Assembly (NCBI RefSeq): GCF_963674635.1
Contig: NZ_OY771475.1
Coordinates: 3,827,001 to 3,891,000 of the forward strand
Length of the DNA: 64,000 nucleotides
Source of the DNA: Breoghania sp.
GTDB lineage: Bacteria > Pseudomonadota > Alphaproteobacteria > Rhizobiales > Stappiaceae
Reading direction: 5' to 3'
How positions within the stretch are numbered: position 1 is the first letter of the stretch; the number at the start of each line of letters is the position of its first letter. The notes under the pieces were generated by a model. It saw only the letters and a list, made by a program, of their open reading frames with translations, searched no databases and had not been told where the DNA came from. The translations under genes were made by a program, and so were the position numbers. Positions 8,111 through 17,298 of the stretch are shown here, piece after piece.

Positions 8111-8917
8111 GTGAACTCCAAATCATTCACTGTCATCGCCGCCATCGTGCTGGCGGTCGTGGCGATCTATCTGGGCGCGGAGGCCAAACCGCTGTCCCGT
8201 TCGATCGCCGATGTGGTCGGCTTCAGGTGGAAGCACACCGAACTGGTGCTGCACATTGTTGCGCTCATCTGTCTGGTCATGACCATTCATGTCATCGAGC
8301 TGCGCTGGCCGAAAGTGATCGCCAATTTCGAGGAGATCACGCTGGCCGTCGTGCTGGCGGCAATGACGCTCGTTTCCTTCACGCAGGTCGTGGCGCGTTA
8401 CGGGTTCAACACCGGCTGGGGCGGGGCGCTGGAATTCACGCGCCTGCTCTTTGCCTGGATGATCCTGTTCGGCATGAATTACGGCGTGAAGGTCGGTTCT
8501 CACCTGGGCGTGGATGCCGGTATCCGGCTGTTTCCGCCCAAGGTCTTCAAGGGTCTTGCGGTGTTCGGCGCACTTTGCGGCGTCGCCTATGCCTGCATCC
8601 TGATCTCGTCCGACTGGCTCCAGATTTTCGGCATCAATACCCGCGGCGGGGCCATCGCCTACTGGTCTTTGAATTTCCGCACCGGGATCGGCCTGGATGA
8701 TCTGCGCTATCCGGACCTCATTCAGGAGATGTTCGGGACCAAGGAGCGCGTCCAGCGCTGGATCGTCTATCTCGTGTTGCCCACCGGTCTCGCCTTTTTC
8801 GCCTTCCGCTGCCTGCAGGCGGCCATCGCCATCATGAAGGGCGAGCGGGAAATGATGATCGCGGCGCATGAAGCCGAGGATCTCGTGGCCGAAAACAAAG
8901 ATGTTCTGAAGGACTGA
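8111..8917 (+). CDS. dctQ: TRAP transporter small permease subunit DctQ (N-terminally extended)
   Basis: This membrane protein of 268 residues is larger than a typical DctQ (about 160-230). Two extra hydrophobic segments (about residues 5-22 and 48-66) precede the four-helix DctQ core, which starts near FEEITLAVVLAAM and includes ALEFTRLLFAWMILFGMNYGVKVGSHLGVD, the conserved DctQ motif region. The GTG at 8111 has a GGGGG ribosome site; upstream in-frame starts lack one. It forms the membrane complex with DctM, whose gene begins 4 bases after its stop. The function of the extra N-terminal helices is unknown. Confidence 0.88.
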   Translation: MNSKSFTVIAAIVLAVVAIYLGAEAKPLSRSIADVVGFRWKHTELVLHIVALICLVMTIHVIELRWPKVIANFEEITLAVVLAAMTLVSFTQVVARYGFNTGWGGALEFTRLLFAWMILFGMNYGVKVGSHLGVDAGIRLFPPKVFKGLAVFGALCGVAYACILISSDWLQIFGINTRGGAIAYWSLNFRTGIGLDDLRYPDLIQEMFGTKERVQRWIVYLVLPTGLAFFAFRCLQAAIAIMKGEREMMIAAHEAEDLVAENKDVLKD

Positions 8918-8921
8918 TCCC

Positions 8922-10529
8922 ATGGAAGCAGCAGCTCTTTTCGTGATGGTGCTGACGTTCCTGTTCCTGGGCGTCCCCATTTCCATCTCGCTCGGTCTTT
9001 CGAGCGTCCTTGCAATTGCGGTGTTTTCCAACGACTCCATGTCGTCGGTGGCACAGCAGCTCTTCACCGCCTCGCAGAACTACACCCTGCTGGCGATCCC
9101 CTACTTCATTCTCGCCTCCGCCTTCATGTCCACCGGCGGTGTGGCCAAGCGCATCATCCGCTTTGCCATCGCCTCTGTCGGCCATGTGCGCGGCGGCCTT
9201 GCCATCGCGGCCGTGTTTTCTTGCATGCTATTTGCGGCCCTGTCCGGCTCTTCGCCCGCGACCGTGGTTGCCATCGGCACCATCGCGATCGCGGGCATGC
9301 GGGAGGTCGGTTACACCAAGGAATTCGCCGCCGGCGTCATCGCCAATGCCGGTACGCTCGGCATCCTGATCCCGCCTTCCATCGTGATGGTGGTCTATGC
9401 GGCGGCCACCGACGTCTCCGTCGGGCGCATGTTCCTGGCCGGTGTCATTCCCGGCATCGTCGCAGGGCTCATGCTGATGGTGGCGATCTATATCAACGCC
9501 CGGCGCAAGAACATGCCGAAGCAACCCTTTGTCGGCATCCATGAGATGCTCGTCGCGGGGCGCGATGCGGGGTGGGGCCTGTTCCTGATCATCATCATTC
9601 TGGGCGGCATCTATGGCGGCGTCTTCACGCCAACGGAAGCGGCGGCCGTGGCGGCTGTCTATTCCTTCGTCGTCGCCGTCTTCATCTATCGCGACATGGG
9701 GCCCTTGAAGAATGTGCCGTGGGTGACGGACGAGGACGGACCCAATGCCAGGGTGGGCTTTTCCGGCTCCATCTATGCGTTGGCGCTGCTCTTCATCTGG
9801 CTGATCTTGTCGTTCTTCTTTCTCGGGCATCTGGGGTTCGAGACGCGCTTCTGGGCGGGCATGGTGCTGGCGCTTGCCGTGCTGGCCTATTACCCGATCC
9901 TGCGCGCGGACCGGCGTACCGAAGGCATCGGCATCGCCTATCTTCGCTCCCTGCGGATCTGGCAGCGCAATGCCTGGCTGATCGTGAAGGCTTTCTTTCC
10001 GGCCTTCTACAATCACGAGACCCGCAAGGTGATGATCGAGGCCGCGCGCACGACGATCATGCTGATGTTCATCATCGTCAACGCCTTGCTGTTCGCCCAC
10101 GTGCTGACCTCGGAACGCATTCCGCAGGCGATCACCGACTGGATGCTGGGGGCCGGGTTCAACTGGTTCACCTTCCTGATCGCGATCAACCTGCTGCTGC
10201 TCCTGGGTGGCCAGTTCATGGAGCCGTCGGGCCTGCTGCTCATCGTGGCGCCGGTCGTCTTCCCGATCGCCATGGAACTGGGCGTCGACCCGGTCCATCT
10301 CGGCATCATCATGGTGGTGAACATGGAGATCGGCATGATCACGCCGCCCATCGGGCTCAACCTGTTCGTGACATCCGGCATAACGGGCATGTCGCTGGTA
10401 CAGGTGGTCCGCGCAGCGGCGCCCTTCGTGGCGATCCTGTTCGTGTTCCTGATCCTGGTGACCTATGTCGAGCCGCTCTCGACCTTCCTGCCCTATCTGC
10501 TGATGGGCCCGGAAATCGTCACGCGCTGA
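8922..10529 (+). CDS. dctM: TRAP transporter large permease subunit DctM (with internal insertion)
   Basis: This multi-spanning transport subunit has 535 residues, against about 430 in classical DctM. The N-terminal half (GVPISISLGLSSVLA, AALSGSSPATVVAIGTIAIAGM, GTLGILIPPSIVMVVYA) and the C-terminal half (GGQFMEPSGLLLIVAPVVFPIA, EIGMITPPIGLNLFV) contain the paired sodium- and substrate-site motifs. Between them, about residues 265-370, is an extra stretch with roughly two more hydrophobic segments. It drives sodium-coupled dicarboxylate uptake with DctP and DctQ. The operon ends here, with a hairpin at 10558-10586. Confidence 0.92.
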   Translation: MEAAALFVMVLTFLFLGVPISISLGLSSVLAIAVFSNDSMSSVAQQLFTASQNYTLLAIPYFILASAFMSTGGVAKRIIRFAIASVGHVRGGLAIAAVFSCMLFAALSGSSPATVVAIGTIAIAGMREVGYTKEFAAGVIANAGTLGILIPPSIVMVVYAAATDVSVGRMFLAGVIPGIVAGLMLMVAIYINARRKNMPKQPFVGIHEMLVAGRDAGWGLFLIIIILGGIYGGVFTPTEAAAVAAVYSFVVAVFIYRDMGPLKNVPWVTDEDGPNARVGFSGSIYALALLFIWLILSFFFLGHLGFETRFWAGMVLALAVLAYYPILRADRRTEGIGIAYLRSLRIWQRNAWLIVKAFFPAFYNHETRKVMIEAARTTIMLMFIIVNALLFAHVLTSERIPQAITDWMLGAGFNWFTFLIAINLLLLLGGQFMEPSGLLLIVAPVVFPIAMELGVDPVHLGIIMVVNMEIGMITPPIGLNLFVTSGITGMSLVQVVRAAAPFVAILFVFLILVTYVEPLSTFLPYLLMGPEIVTR

Positions 10530-10557
10530 TCGGGTGCGGTCCGCGCGAAACAAATGC

Positions 10558-10586
10558 GGCGGGGCAGGCAACTGCTCCGCCGTTTT
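10558..10586 (+). terminator. Probable Rho-independent terminator of dctPQM
   Basis: GGCGGGGCAG (10558-10567) pairs with CTGCTCCGCC (10572-10581) with one G-U pair and a 4-base loop, followed by GTTTTGC. It lies 29 bases after the dctM stop. Confidence 0.7.
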
Positions 10587-10619
10587 GCATTTGAAGACAG
10601 GACGTGGTGCGGCTTGGCT

Positions 10620-11123
10620 CTAGCGCCTGAAGACGATCCGGCTGAGTTCTCCGGCTCCGTCTGAGCTGGTCAGCAGCAATTCGTCCGAACCTTTGGTCCA
10701 TAGAAGCTGGCCGGAAACCGCCTTGCGGTTTTCCTTCGGCGGGAAGGTGAAGGTGAGGGCGACCGTCTTCCCGCGCGCCTTGCCCCGAATGGGGGCGGTG
10801 TCGTTGCCGACGGGGTTGTACCAACGTCCGGTGAAGCGCCCGTTCGCATCAATGATATAGCCCTTCACGGGGAAATTGGTGCCGGAGGCGGCGCATTTTC
10901 CGTCGATGGAAAGGCGCGGAGCCTCGAAACTGGAGGTGATCCGGCAGCGCACGATTTCCTTGTCGCCATCGCCCTTCCGCTTCACCCAGCCCTTGCCGCT
11001 CCAGCGCCCGGTCGCATCAGCGAAGGTCGGGTCTGCCGCTTTTGCGGGGCTCGTCTGTCCGATGAGGGCGAACGGGCTCACAAGCGTGAGGGCGAGCGTG
11101 GCAGCAAGCGCGGATCGGGTCAT
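10620..11123 (-). CDS. Secreted protein of unknown function
   Basis: This protein of 167 residues has a clear Sec signal peptide (MTRSALAATLALTLVSPFALIGQTSPAKA). The mature part looks like a small beta-rich domain: FADATGRWSGKGW, CRITSS, GKCAASGTNFPVKGYI, and GRWYNPVGN. It has two cysteines that could pair. I do not recognise the family with certainty. The ATG at 11123 overlaps the stop of the upstream RND gene by 4 bases (ATGA), so the two are translationally coupled and likely work together at the envelope. An in-frame ATG at 11156 would remove the signal-peptide context and is less likely. Confidence 0.75.
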   Translation of the reverse strand: MTRSALAATLALTLVSPFALIGQTSPAKAADPTFADATGRWSGKGWVKRKGDGDKEIVRCRITSSFEAPRLSIDGKCAASGTNFPVKGYIIDANGRFTGRWYNPVGNDTAPIRGKARGKTVALTFTFPPKENRKAVSGQLLWTKGSDELLLTSSDGAGELSRIVFRR

Positions 11124-13426
11124 GAATGTGTCGTCCATTTCGGGCGTCGGAACCATTTGAGGCGCAAGATGGCTGGCAGCAGCAAGAGGTCTGCCGCCAG
11201 CGCGACGAAGAAGGTGGTGATCAGCATCAGGCCGAACAGGCGCACCGTGGAAAAGGCGCTGGTCAGCGTCACGAGGACACCGGCTGCGATCAGCACCGTT
11301 GTGATGATCATGACGCGCCCCGTCTGGCAGATGGCAACGTCCAGTGCCTCGTCAACGCTCAAACCCAGGCTGCGTTCCAGCCGGTAGCGGTTGGCGAAAT
11401 GAATGGAATCGTCCACCGCGATGCCGAAGGCCACGGTCAGGGCGAGCACGGCTGTCGGATTGACCTGCCCGTCATTGAAGAGATGCAGCGCGGCCGCCGA
11501 TAGGATCAGCGGCAAGGCGTTGGGAAACAGCAAGGCGGGTGCCAGCATCGGCCAACGGAAGGCGGCGGCGACCACGATGACGGCTATGAGGCAGGCCCCC
11601 ATTAGCCCTTCCGCGAGTTGCCGGATCATCGGCAAGGCGTTGTGGCGCAGGACGGCGGGAAAACCATAGATACGCTGTGCCCCGGCCGACATGGCGGCCT
11701 CGGTGATTGCGTCATGGATGGCAAGCGTGGTGTGATCGCGCATGGGTTCGGGCACGAAGACGATCACATGGGCGTGTTCGCCATCGGGGGTGAAAAGCTG
11801 ATTGCGCTGGCTGTTGTCGAGCATCTCCAGATCGTCTGCCGACGGGGCCTGCGCGGGGTTGCCCAGCCAGCGTGCGGCGGAGACCACGGACAGGACCGAA
11901 TAGTCGGGGGCAGCCTTTTCGATGGCCTCCACGAGCCGGTTCATCCGCGCCCAGCCGTCAGGTGTTTCCAGCGCGTTTTCGCCGGTGATGTCGATGTCGA
12001 TCCAGAGGCGGAAATAGCCGCCGAATGCCGTTTCAATACGGTCATTGGCAAGACGTACGGCGCTCTTTTCCGGCATGTTCTGGAACAGCGGAAACCACAT
12101 CTCTGTTCGGGAGACGGAATAGAGCCCGCCGAGGGTCACGAGTGCGGCAAGCAGGACGACGAGCCGGGGGCGGCCCAGCGCCCAGCGGGAAACGAAGGCG
12201 GGCACGGGGGCGCGCATGAGGAAACCGCGCCGCGATTTGGCAGGCGGGCGGCAAAAGGGGGCCAGCAGCGTGAAGCTCACCAGCACCACGAAGAAGGAAG
12301 CCATGACCCCGCAGGCCCCCAGGATCGCCAGTTCGCGCAAGGGGGCATTGTTCGTGACGCCGATGGCGCTGAAACCGATGGCGGTGGTGAGCGCCGTCAA
12401 CGCGCAGGCCGGGCCGACATCGGAAATCGTCTGAACCAGCCGCTCGCGCCGCGATCCTTCCGTCTCCACCAGGTAGTGCATGGTCAGGTGGATGCTGTCG
12501 GCAATGCCCAGCACGAGGACCAGAATGGGCACCACGTTGGAAAGCACCGTCACGGGGAAGCCGAGGGCTACGAAGAGCGCCAGCGAAACCATGGCTCCGA
12601 CAAGGGCGGGGGCGACCACCACGAGCGTGGTGCGAAGGGTTGAGAAGATCAGGTAGGCCAGCAGGATGGAGATGACGCAACCAGCGGCGTTCAGGCGGAT
12701 GAGGTCGGTCTTGATCGCGCCTGCGATATCGAAGGCGATGGCATCAACGCCGGTCAATTCATATGTGAGGCCTGTTGCCGTGAAATCGGCGGCAAGGGTG
12801 CGGATCTCGTTCATCTTGGCGCGCAACTGGCCGCGCCGCATGGTGCCGTCGATCGCGACAAAGACAAGAGCGCTCATGCGATCTGCGGAAATCAACGGGC
12901 GCACATCCGGCGCGCTCGCGCGGTAGGCCTGAAGCCGGGCCTCTATTTCGTCGTCGGCGATTTCAAAGGGAAAGACCGCTTCGCCGGGGTAAGCCGCATG
13001 GCTTGCCGGGAAACGCATGGAAAAGGGCGAGAGCACGAATTGCGCGCCGTCGAGCAGTTGCAGATCCAGCGAGAAGTCCCGCATGGCCGTGAAATCTGCC
13101 GCATCGAAGGGTGTCTCGCTTTCCACCAGCACCACGAGGTTACGCCCACTGGTACGCGATTCCGTGGTTTCGGCACGCGAGGCAAAGACACGCTGGACGT
13201 TGTCGTCGAAATGAAGCTTCGGGATCGCCAGCGCGGCCAGAGCGATCACGAACACAAGGATGACAGCCGCGATGGCCGGGTGATGGGCGGCCAGATGTCC
13301 GGGCAGATCCAGCCCGAAGCCAGAAAACGAGCTTTTCGGGCGTCGGTCGGGGGCTGTGTGCCCGGTGCCGTCACCATCTTCGTTGCCGTCGCCTTGCCTG
13401 GGGCCGCCGCTTTCCTGATCGGTCAA
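11120..13426 (-). CDS. RND/MMPL-superfamily exporter
   Basis: This inner-membrane protein of 768 residues has the duplicated layout of RND/MMPL transporters: TM1 at about residues 48-69, a large periplasmic loop, a block of five TMs (about 245-395), TM7 near 418, a second periplasmic loop and a final TM block (about 620-755). The first block contains VLVLGIADSIHLTMHYLVE and the second VAFGIAVDDSIHFANRYRLE, the matching internal-repeat motif of COG1033-type proteins with a conserved Asp. Substrates of this group are poorly defined and may be lipids or hopanoid-like compounds. The next gene overlaps by 4 bases. Confidence 0.85.
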   Translation of the reverse strand: MTDQESGGPRQGDGNEDGDGTGHTAPDRRPKSSFSGFGLDLPGHLAAHHPAIAAVILVFVIALAALAIPKLHFDDNVQRVFASRAETTESRTSGRNLVVLVESETPFDAADFTAMRDFSLDLQLLDGAQFVLSPFSMRFPASHAAYPGEAVFPFEIADDEIEARLQAYRASAPDVRPLISADRMSALVFVAIDGTMRRGQLRAKMNEIRTLAADFTATGLTYELTGVDAIAFDIAGAIKTDLIRLNAAGCVISILLAYLIFSTLRTTLVVVAPALVGAMVSLALFVALGFPVTVLSNVVPILVLVLGIADSIHLTMHYLVETEGSRRERLVQTISDVGPACALTALTTAIGFSAIGVTNNAPLRELAILGACGVMASFFVVLVSFTLLAPFCRPPAKSRRGFLMRAPVPAFVSRWALGRPRLVVLLAALVTLGGLYSVSRTEMWFPLFQNMPEKSAVRLANDRIETAFGGYFRLWIDIDITGENALETPDGWARMNRLVEAIEKAAPDYSVLSVVSAARWLGNPAQAPSADDLEMLDNSQRNQLFTPDGEHAHVIVFVPEPMRDHTTLAIHDAITEAAMSAGAQRIYGFPAVLRHNALPMIRQLAEGLMGACLIAVIVVAAAFRWPMLAPALLFPNALPLILSAAALHLFNDGQVNPTAVLALTVAFGIAVDDSIHFANRYRLERSLGLSVDEALDVAICQTGRVMIITTVLIAAGVLVTLTSAFSTVRLFGLMLITTFFVALAADLLLLPAILRLKWFRRPKWTTHS

Positions 13427-13910
13427 CGCATCGCTCCCGAACGCCGGCGTGAAGTGTCGTAGGGGGCGCTGGGTGGCCTTGCAAGCATGCGGTCATCCGT
13501 AGGGCTGGGTTGCTGTCGCCCTCATCATGCACAGCCAGCCTGCAACTGGAAGGGTTCCAGTCCGGTCTTTCGCGATGATGCCGTCTTTCGCAAAAACACC
13601 ATGGCGGGCGACACGCACGAATTAGCCAGCGCTTGAAATTGCAAACGTGATACACCATCTATTAACCACGCGGGTCCACCATCGAACAAGTTGAGTGGAG
13701 ACCGCGACGGTTCTCGCCGGTGCGTTATGGCCCGGCGAAAAAGAATTGGGACCGTGCCCGACCAGCGTATATTCGCGGTCTTCTGGAGCACGGCCTTGAT
13801 GTTCCCCCTTCCCGCGGATCTTTTTTCCAGAGAGCCGCAAGTACTGCATTTTCCGGCGATGCCGGGTGCGCAGGGGAAGCGTATTTATGTCCATATAAGG
13901 AAAAACAAAA
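13427..13910. other. Intergenic region between RND exporter and cold-shock gene
   Basis: About 480 bases hold no convincing gene on either strand. Open frames here lack ribosome sites and family features. The right part, which becomes A-rich just before the ATG at 13911, probably holds the promoter and a long 5' leader of the cold-shock gene, as is common for csp genes. No specific site could be named. Confidence 0.5.
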
Positions 13911-14114
13911 ATGGAAAACGGAAATGTGAAGTGGTTCGATCCGCAAAAGGGCTTCGGGTTCATTCAGCCCGACCATGGCGGACGCGACGTGTTTGTTCAT
14001 ATGAACGCGCTGAAGGCCTCCGGCCTCAATCGGCTGAGCGAGGGGCAGGTGGTCTTCTACGAGCTGTTCCATGAAGGAAATCGCCAGGAAGCGCGTGATC
14101 TGGCTGTTCTGTAA
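13911..14114 (+). CDS. Cold-shock-domain protein (CspA family)
   Basis: This protein of 67 residues is a single cold-shock domain: GNVKWFDPQKGFGFI contains RNP-1 (KGFGFI) and DVFVHM is RNP-2. Such proteins bind single-stranded RNA and DNA and melt RNA structure at low temperature or in stationary phase. The centre (MNALKASGLNRLSEGQVVFYEL) follows the family, and the length is normal. It appears to be transcribed alone; the neighbours on both sides run in the opposite direction. Confidence 0.95.
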   Translation: MENGNVKWFDPQKGFGFIQPDHGGRDVFVHMNALKASGLNRLSEGQVVFYELFHEGNRQEARDLAVL

Positions 14115-14255
14115 CAAACGGGCAGCCAATGCAGATGCGCCGGCAAGCGTTATGTGAAAACGCGCCGGCGCAACGGATTTCATCAGGTTTCCGCATGCGG
14201 ATTGACCGGGGACGCCTGCAACAGCGCGTCCCGCGCGTCCGCTTTGGAGCGGACC

Positions 14256-15239
14256 TCAGCCCTTCAGCTTGATGCCTTCATCCTCTGCGTAGAGGCGAAC
14301 GATCGCCTCGAAATCGGCATCCGTGGTGAAGCCGAGATCAAGCGCACGCCTGGCATCGAAAGACTGGGCCCAGCCATCCACCATCTTGATGATCTGCTCG
14401 TCCGGTTCGTGCCGGATCAGATCAACGGCCTCCTTGCCGGCCAGTTTCTCCAGACATTCGATCTCCTCGCGCACCGTGACGGACAGTCCCGGCATGGTGA
14501 GGTTCGGGCGTCCGCCGAGACGGTCGGTGTCGAGGCTTGCGGCATGTTCCAGATAGCCGACGGCCGAGGTCGGGCTCGCCATCCAGTGACGCACGTCGGG
14601 ATCGACCGGCAGGACAGCTTCCAGCCCGTTCAACGGCTCACGGATGATGCCGGAGAAGAAGCCGGAGGCGGCCTTGTTCGGTTTGCCCGGACGCACCACG
14701 ATGGTCGGCAGGCGAATGCCGATGGCATCCACAAGACCTTTCCGCCGATAATCGGCGATCAGAAGCTCGCTCATCGCCTTCTGCGTGCCATAGGAGGTAA
14801 GCGGGGTGTGGTGGAACTCGTCGGGAATGGAGGGCGGGAAGGGCGTGCCGAAAACCGCGATGGACGAGGTGAAGACAAGGCGCGGGGCATGCTGGGCGGC
14901 GCGCAGGGATTCCAGCAGGTTGAGCGTGCCTTGCAGATTGACGCTGTAGCCCTTGTCGAAATCAACTTCCGCTTCGCCGGACACAACGGCCGCCAGATGG
15001 ACGATGATGTCGGGCTTCATGCCGACAATGGCGTCCGCGGTCTCGCGCTTTGCGATGTCTGCGGCCATGGTCGTGACCGCAAGGCCGTCGGCGATCGCAT
15101 CCGGTGTGCGAGGTTCCACAATATCGGCCAGAGTGAGACGGTCGAGCTTGTGGCCGCCGATGGATCCAGAAGCGGCCACCTTGGCCGCCAGCCGGGCGCC
15201 GACCATGCCAGCTGCTCCGAGAATGAACGCGTGTGTCAT
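14256..15239 (-). CDS. NAD-dependent epimerase/dehydratase, DenD-like (D-erythronate dehydrogenase family)
   Basis: This extended short-chain dehydrogenase of 327 residues has an N-terminal nucleotide-binding motif GAAGMVGARLA, HLAAVVSGEAE, VFTSSIAVFG and the catalytic YxxxK in SYGTQKAMSE. The pattern TRPTPYGTQK-like, IRLPTIVVRPG and SGFFSGIIREPL is that of DenD, which oxidises D-erythronate at C2 in four-carbon acid catabolism. It lies 232 bases downstream of a sugar-acid dehydratase on the same strand, so the pair may serve sugar-acid degradation. The partner enzymes of the DenD pathway are not in this window, so the exact substrate remains open. Confidence 0.8.
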   Translation of the reverse strand: MTHAFILGAAGMVGARLAAKVAASGSIGGHKLDRLTLADIVEPRTPDAIADGLAVTTMAADIAKRETADAIVGMKPDIIVHLAAVVSGEAEVDFDKGYSVNLQGTLNLLESLRAAQHAPRLVFTSSIAVFGTPFPPSIPDEFHHTPLTSYGTQKAMSELLIADYRRKGLVDAIGIRLPTIVVRPGKPNKAASGFFSGIIREPLNGLEAVLPVDPDVRHWMASPTSAVGYLEHAASLDTDRLGGRPNLTMPGLSVTVREEIECLEKLAGKEAVDLIRHEPDEQIIKMVDGWAQSFDARRALDLGFTTDADFEAIVRLYAEDEGIKLKG

Positions 15240-15471
15240 GAGTTTCTCTCCGATCCGGCCTGCGCGGGCCCTGGCGAGTGACCGTGGTCCGGGGGCGGGC
15301 CACTTAACCTCAGGGGGCGTCGATCGCCGTTTTCAGGGTGCGACGGGCCATTCTTGTTTAGCCAAAGGCGGGGTTTCAGGCGAAGGGTGGGGCAGGTGAA
15401 GGGTGGGCGGGCCGGTCGGGCCTCAAGGCCGGACCGGCGCCGATTTTTGGGCCCGTTGGCGGGCGAAAGGG

Positions 15472-17298
15472 TCAGTGATTGTCGCGCGGAATTCCCGGGA
15501 TCGCGTGACTGCCGACCGCCGGGGCGGAATTGCCCACGTCGCGGTAGTTCACGGCCGGCTTCAACACCATGCCCTTGTCGAACTGTTCCACGAGGCCGCG
15601 CTGGATTTCCTGCCAGGGGGTCTGGTGCGCGGGATAGGCAAAGCCGCCCGCCGCCGCCAGAGCCTCGCGGCGTGCCGCAAGCTCGGCATCGTCAATCAGG
15701 ATATCGGCGGTTCCCTTGTTCAGATCGATGCGAACGCGATCGCCCGATTTGAGCAAGGCCAGCCCGCCGCCAGCGGCCGCTTCCGGCGATGCGTTCAGTA
15801 TTGAGGGCGAGCCGGAGGTTCCCGACTGGCGCCCATCTCCGATGCAGGGAAGGGCGGTGATGCCCTTCTTGATGAGATGGGCCGGGGGCTGCATGTTCAC
15901 CACTTCCGCGCCGCCCGGATAGCCGATGGGCCCCGTGCCGCGAATGAAGAGCATGCAGGTCTCGTTGATGTCCAGCGACGGATCCTCGATGCGCTCGTGA
16001 TAGTCTTCCGGTCCCTCGAAGACCACGGCGCGGCCCTCGAAGGCATTCGGGTCGTCGGGGTTTTCCAGATAGCGCTGGCGGAAGTCGGCGCTGATGACGC
16101 TGGTCTTCATGATCGCGCTGTCGAACAAATTGCCCTTCAGGTTCATGAAGCCCGCTTGCGCCATCATCGGGTCGGACGCAGGGCGGATTACTTTCGGATC
16201 GAGGTTTTCGACCGCCTCGCAATTGACGCCGATAGGCTTCCCGTTGACCGTCACTGCGTCCGGATTGGGCAGCATGTCGGCCTTCATCAGCTCCGCCACC
16301 ACTGCCGGTACACCGCCTGCGTGGTGGAAGTCCTCCCCCAGATATTCGCCCGCGGGCTGCAGGTTGACGAGAAGCGGCACGTCATGGCCGAGCTTCTGCC
16401 AGTCGTCATTGTCGAGCGGTACGCCCAGATGGCGGGCGATGGCGTTCAGGTGAATGGGGGCGTTGGTGGAGCCGCCAATGGCGGAGTTCACCACGATGGC
16501 GTTTTCGAACGCCTTGCGGGTCATGATGTCGGAGGGTTTCAGATCCTCCGCCACCATTTCCACGATGCGCTTGCCGGTGAGATAGGAAATCTGGCTGCGC
16601 TCGCGATAGGGCGCGGGGATGGCGGCGGAACCCGGAAGCTGCATGCCGAGTGCCTCCGCCAGCGAATTCATGGTCGTCGCCGTGCCCATGGTGTTGCAAT
16701 AACCGACGGAAGGCGCGGAGGAGGCGACCAGATCGAAGAAACCGTCGGTATCGATTTCTTCGGCGGCCAGCATCTCGCGGGCCTTCCACACGATGGTGCC
16801 CGAGCCTGTGCGCTCGCCCTTGTGCCAGCCGTTGAGCATCGGGCCGACGGAAAGGGCGATGGCGGGAATGTTCACCGTTGCGGCGGCCATCAGGCAGGCG
16901 GGAGTTGTCTTGTCGCAGCCAATGGTCAGCACCACGCCGTCAAGCGGATAGCCGTAGAGAAGCTCCACCAGTCCCAGATAGGCAAGGTTCCGGTCGAGCG
17001 TCGCAGTGGGGCGCTTGCCGGTTTCCTGAATGGGATGGACCGGGAATTCGAAACAGATGCCGCCCGCCTCGCGGATGCCTTCTCGTACGCGCTTTACCAG
17101 CTCCAGGTGATGACGGTTGCAGGGCGAGAGGTCGGACCCGGTCTGGGCGATGCCGATGATCGGCTTGCCGGATTGCAGTTCCTCGCGGGTCAGCCCGTAA
17201 TTCAGATAGCGCTCCAGATAAAGCGCCGTCATGCCCGGATTGTCGGGGTTGTCGAACCATGCCTGTGAGCGAAGCATGCGCTTCTTGCCGTTGCTCAT
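15472..17298 (-). CDS. IlvD/Edd-family sugar-acid dehydratase (D-xylonate/L-arabinonate dehydratase-like)
   Basis: This [Fe-S] dehydratase of 608 residues has Cys ligands in SPCNRHH, GCDKTTPAC and YCNTMGTATTMN, and IGGSTNAPIH typical of IlvD/Edd. The N-terminal stretch RSQAWFDNPDNPGMTALYLE and the overall length resemble Caulobacter XylD (pentonate dehydratases) rather than branched-chain IlvD. It should convert an aldonic acid such as D-xylonate to its 2-keto-3-deoxy form. The substrate is inferred from similarity only. The ATG at 17298 has a GGGA ribosome site. It is probably co-transcribed with the DenD-like gene downstream. Confidence 0.85.
   Translation of the reverse strand: MSNGKKRMLRSQAWFDNPDNPGMTALYLERYLNYGLTREELQSGKPIIGIAQTGSDLSPCNRHHLELVKRVREGIREAGGICFEFPVHPIQETGKRPTATLDRNLAYLGLVELLYGYPLDGVVLTIGCDKTTPACLMAAATVNIPAIALSVGPMLNGWHKGERTGSGTIVWKAREMLAAEEIDTDGFFDLVASSAPSVGYCNTMGTATTMNSLAEALGMQLPGSAAIPAPYRERSQISYLTGKRIVEMVAEDLKPSDIMTRKAFENAIVVNSAIGGSTNAPIHLNAIARHLGVPLDNDDWQKLGHDVPLLVNLQPAGEYLGEDFHHAGGVPAVVAELMKADMLPNPDAVTVNGKPIGVNCEAVENLDPKVIRPASDPMMAQAGFMNLKGNLFDSAIMKTSVISADFRQRYLENPDDPNAFEGRAVVFEGPEDYHERIEDPSLDINETCMLFIRGTGPIGYPGGAEVVNMQPPAHLIKKGITALPCIGDGRQSGTSGSPSILNASPEAAAGGGLALLKSGDRVRIDLNKGTADILIDDAELAARREALAAAGGFAYPAHQTPWQEIQRGLVEQFDKGMVLKPAVNYRDVGNSAPAVGSHAIPGIPRDNH

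Noticed and set aside
11126..12643. Long + strand frames across the RND exporter
   Set aside because: They are shadows of the exporter: basic or His-rich, without membrane segments. The reverse-strand gene has clear repeat motifs.
14110..14180. GCGCCGGC-rich symmetry after the cold-shock gene as a terminator
   Set aside because: The repeated octamer is in direct, not inverted, orientation apart from its own GCCGGC core, and no T-run follows.
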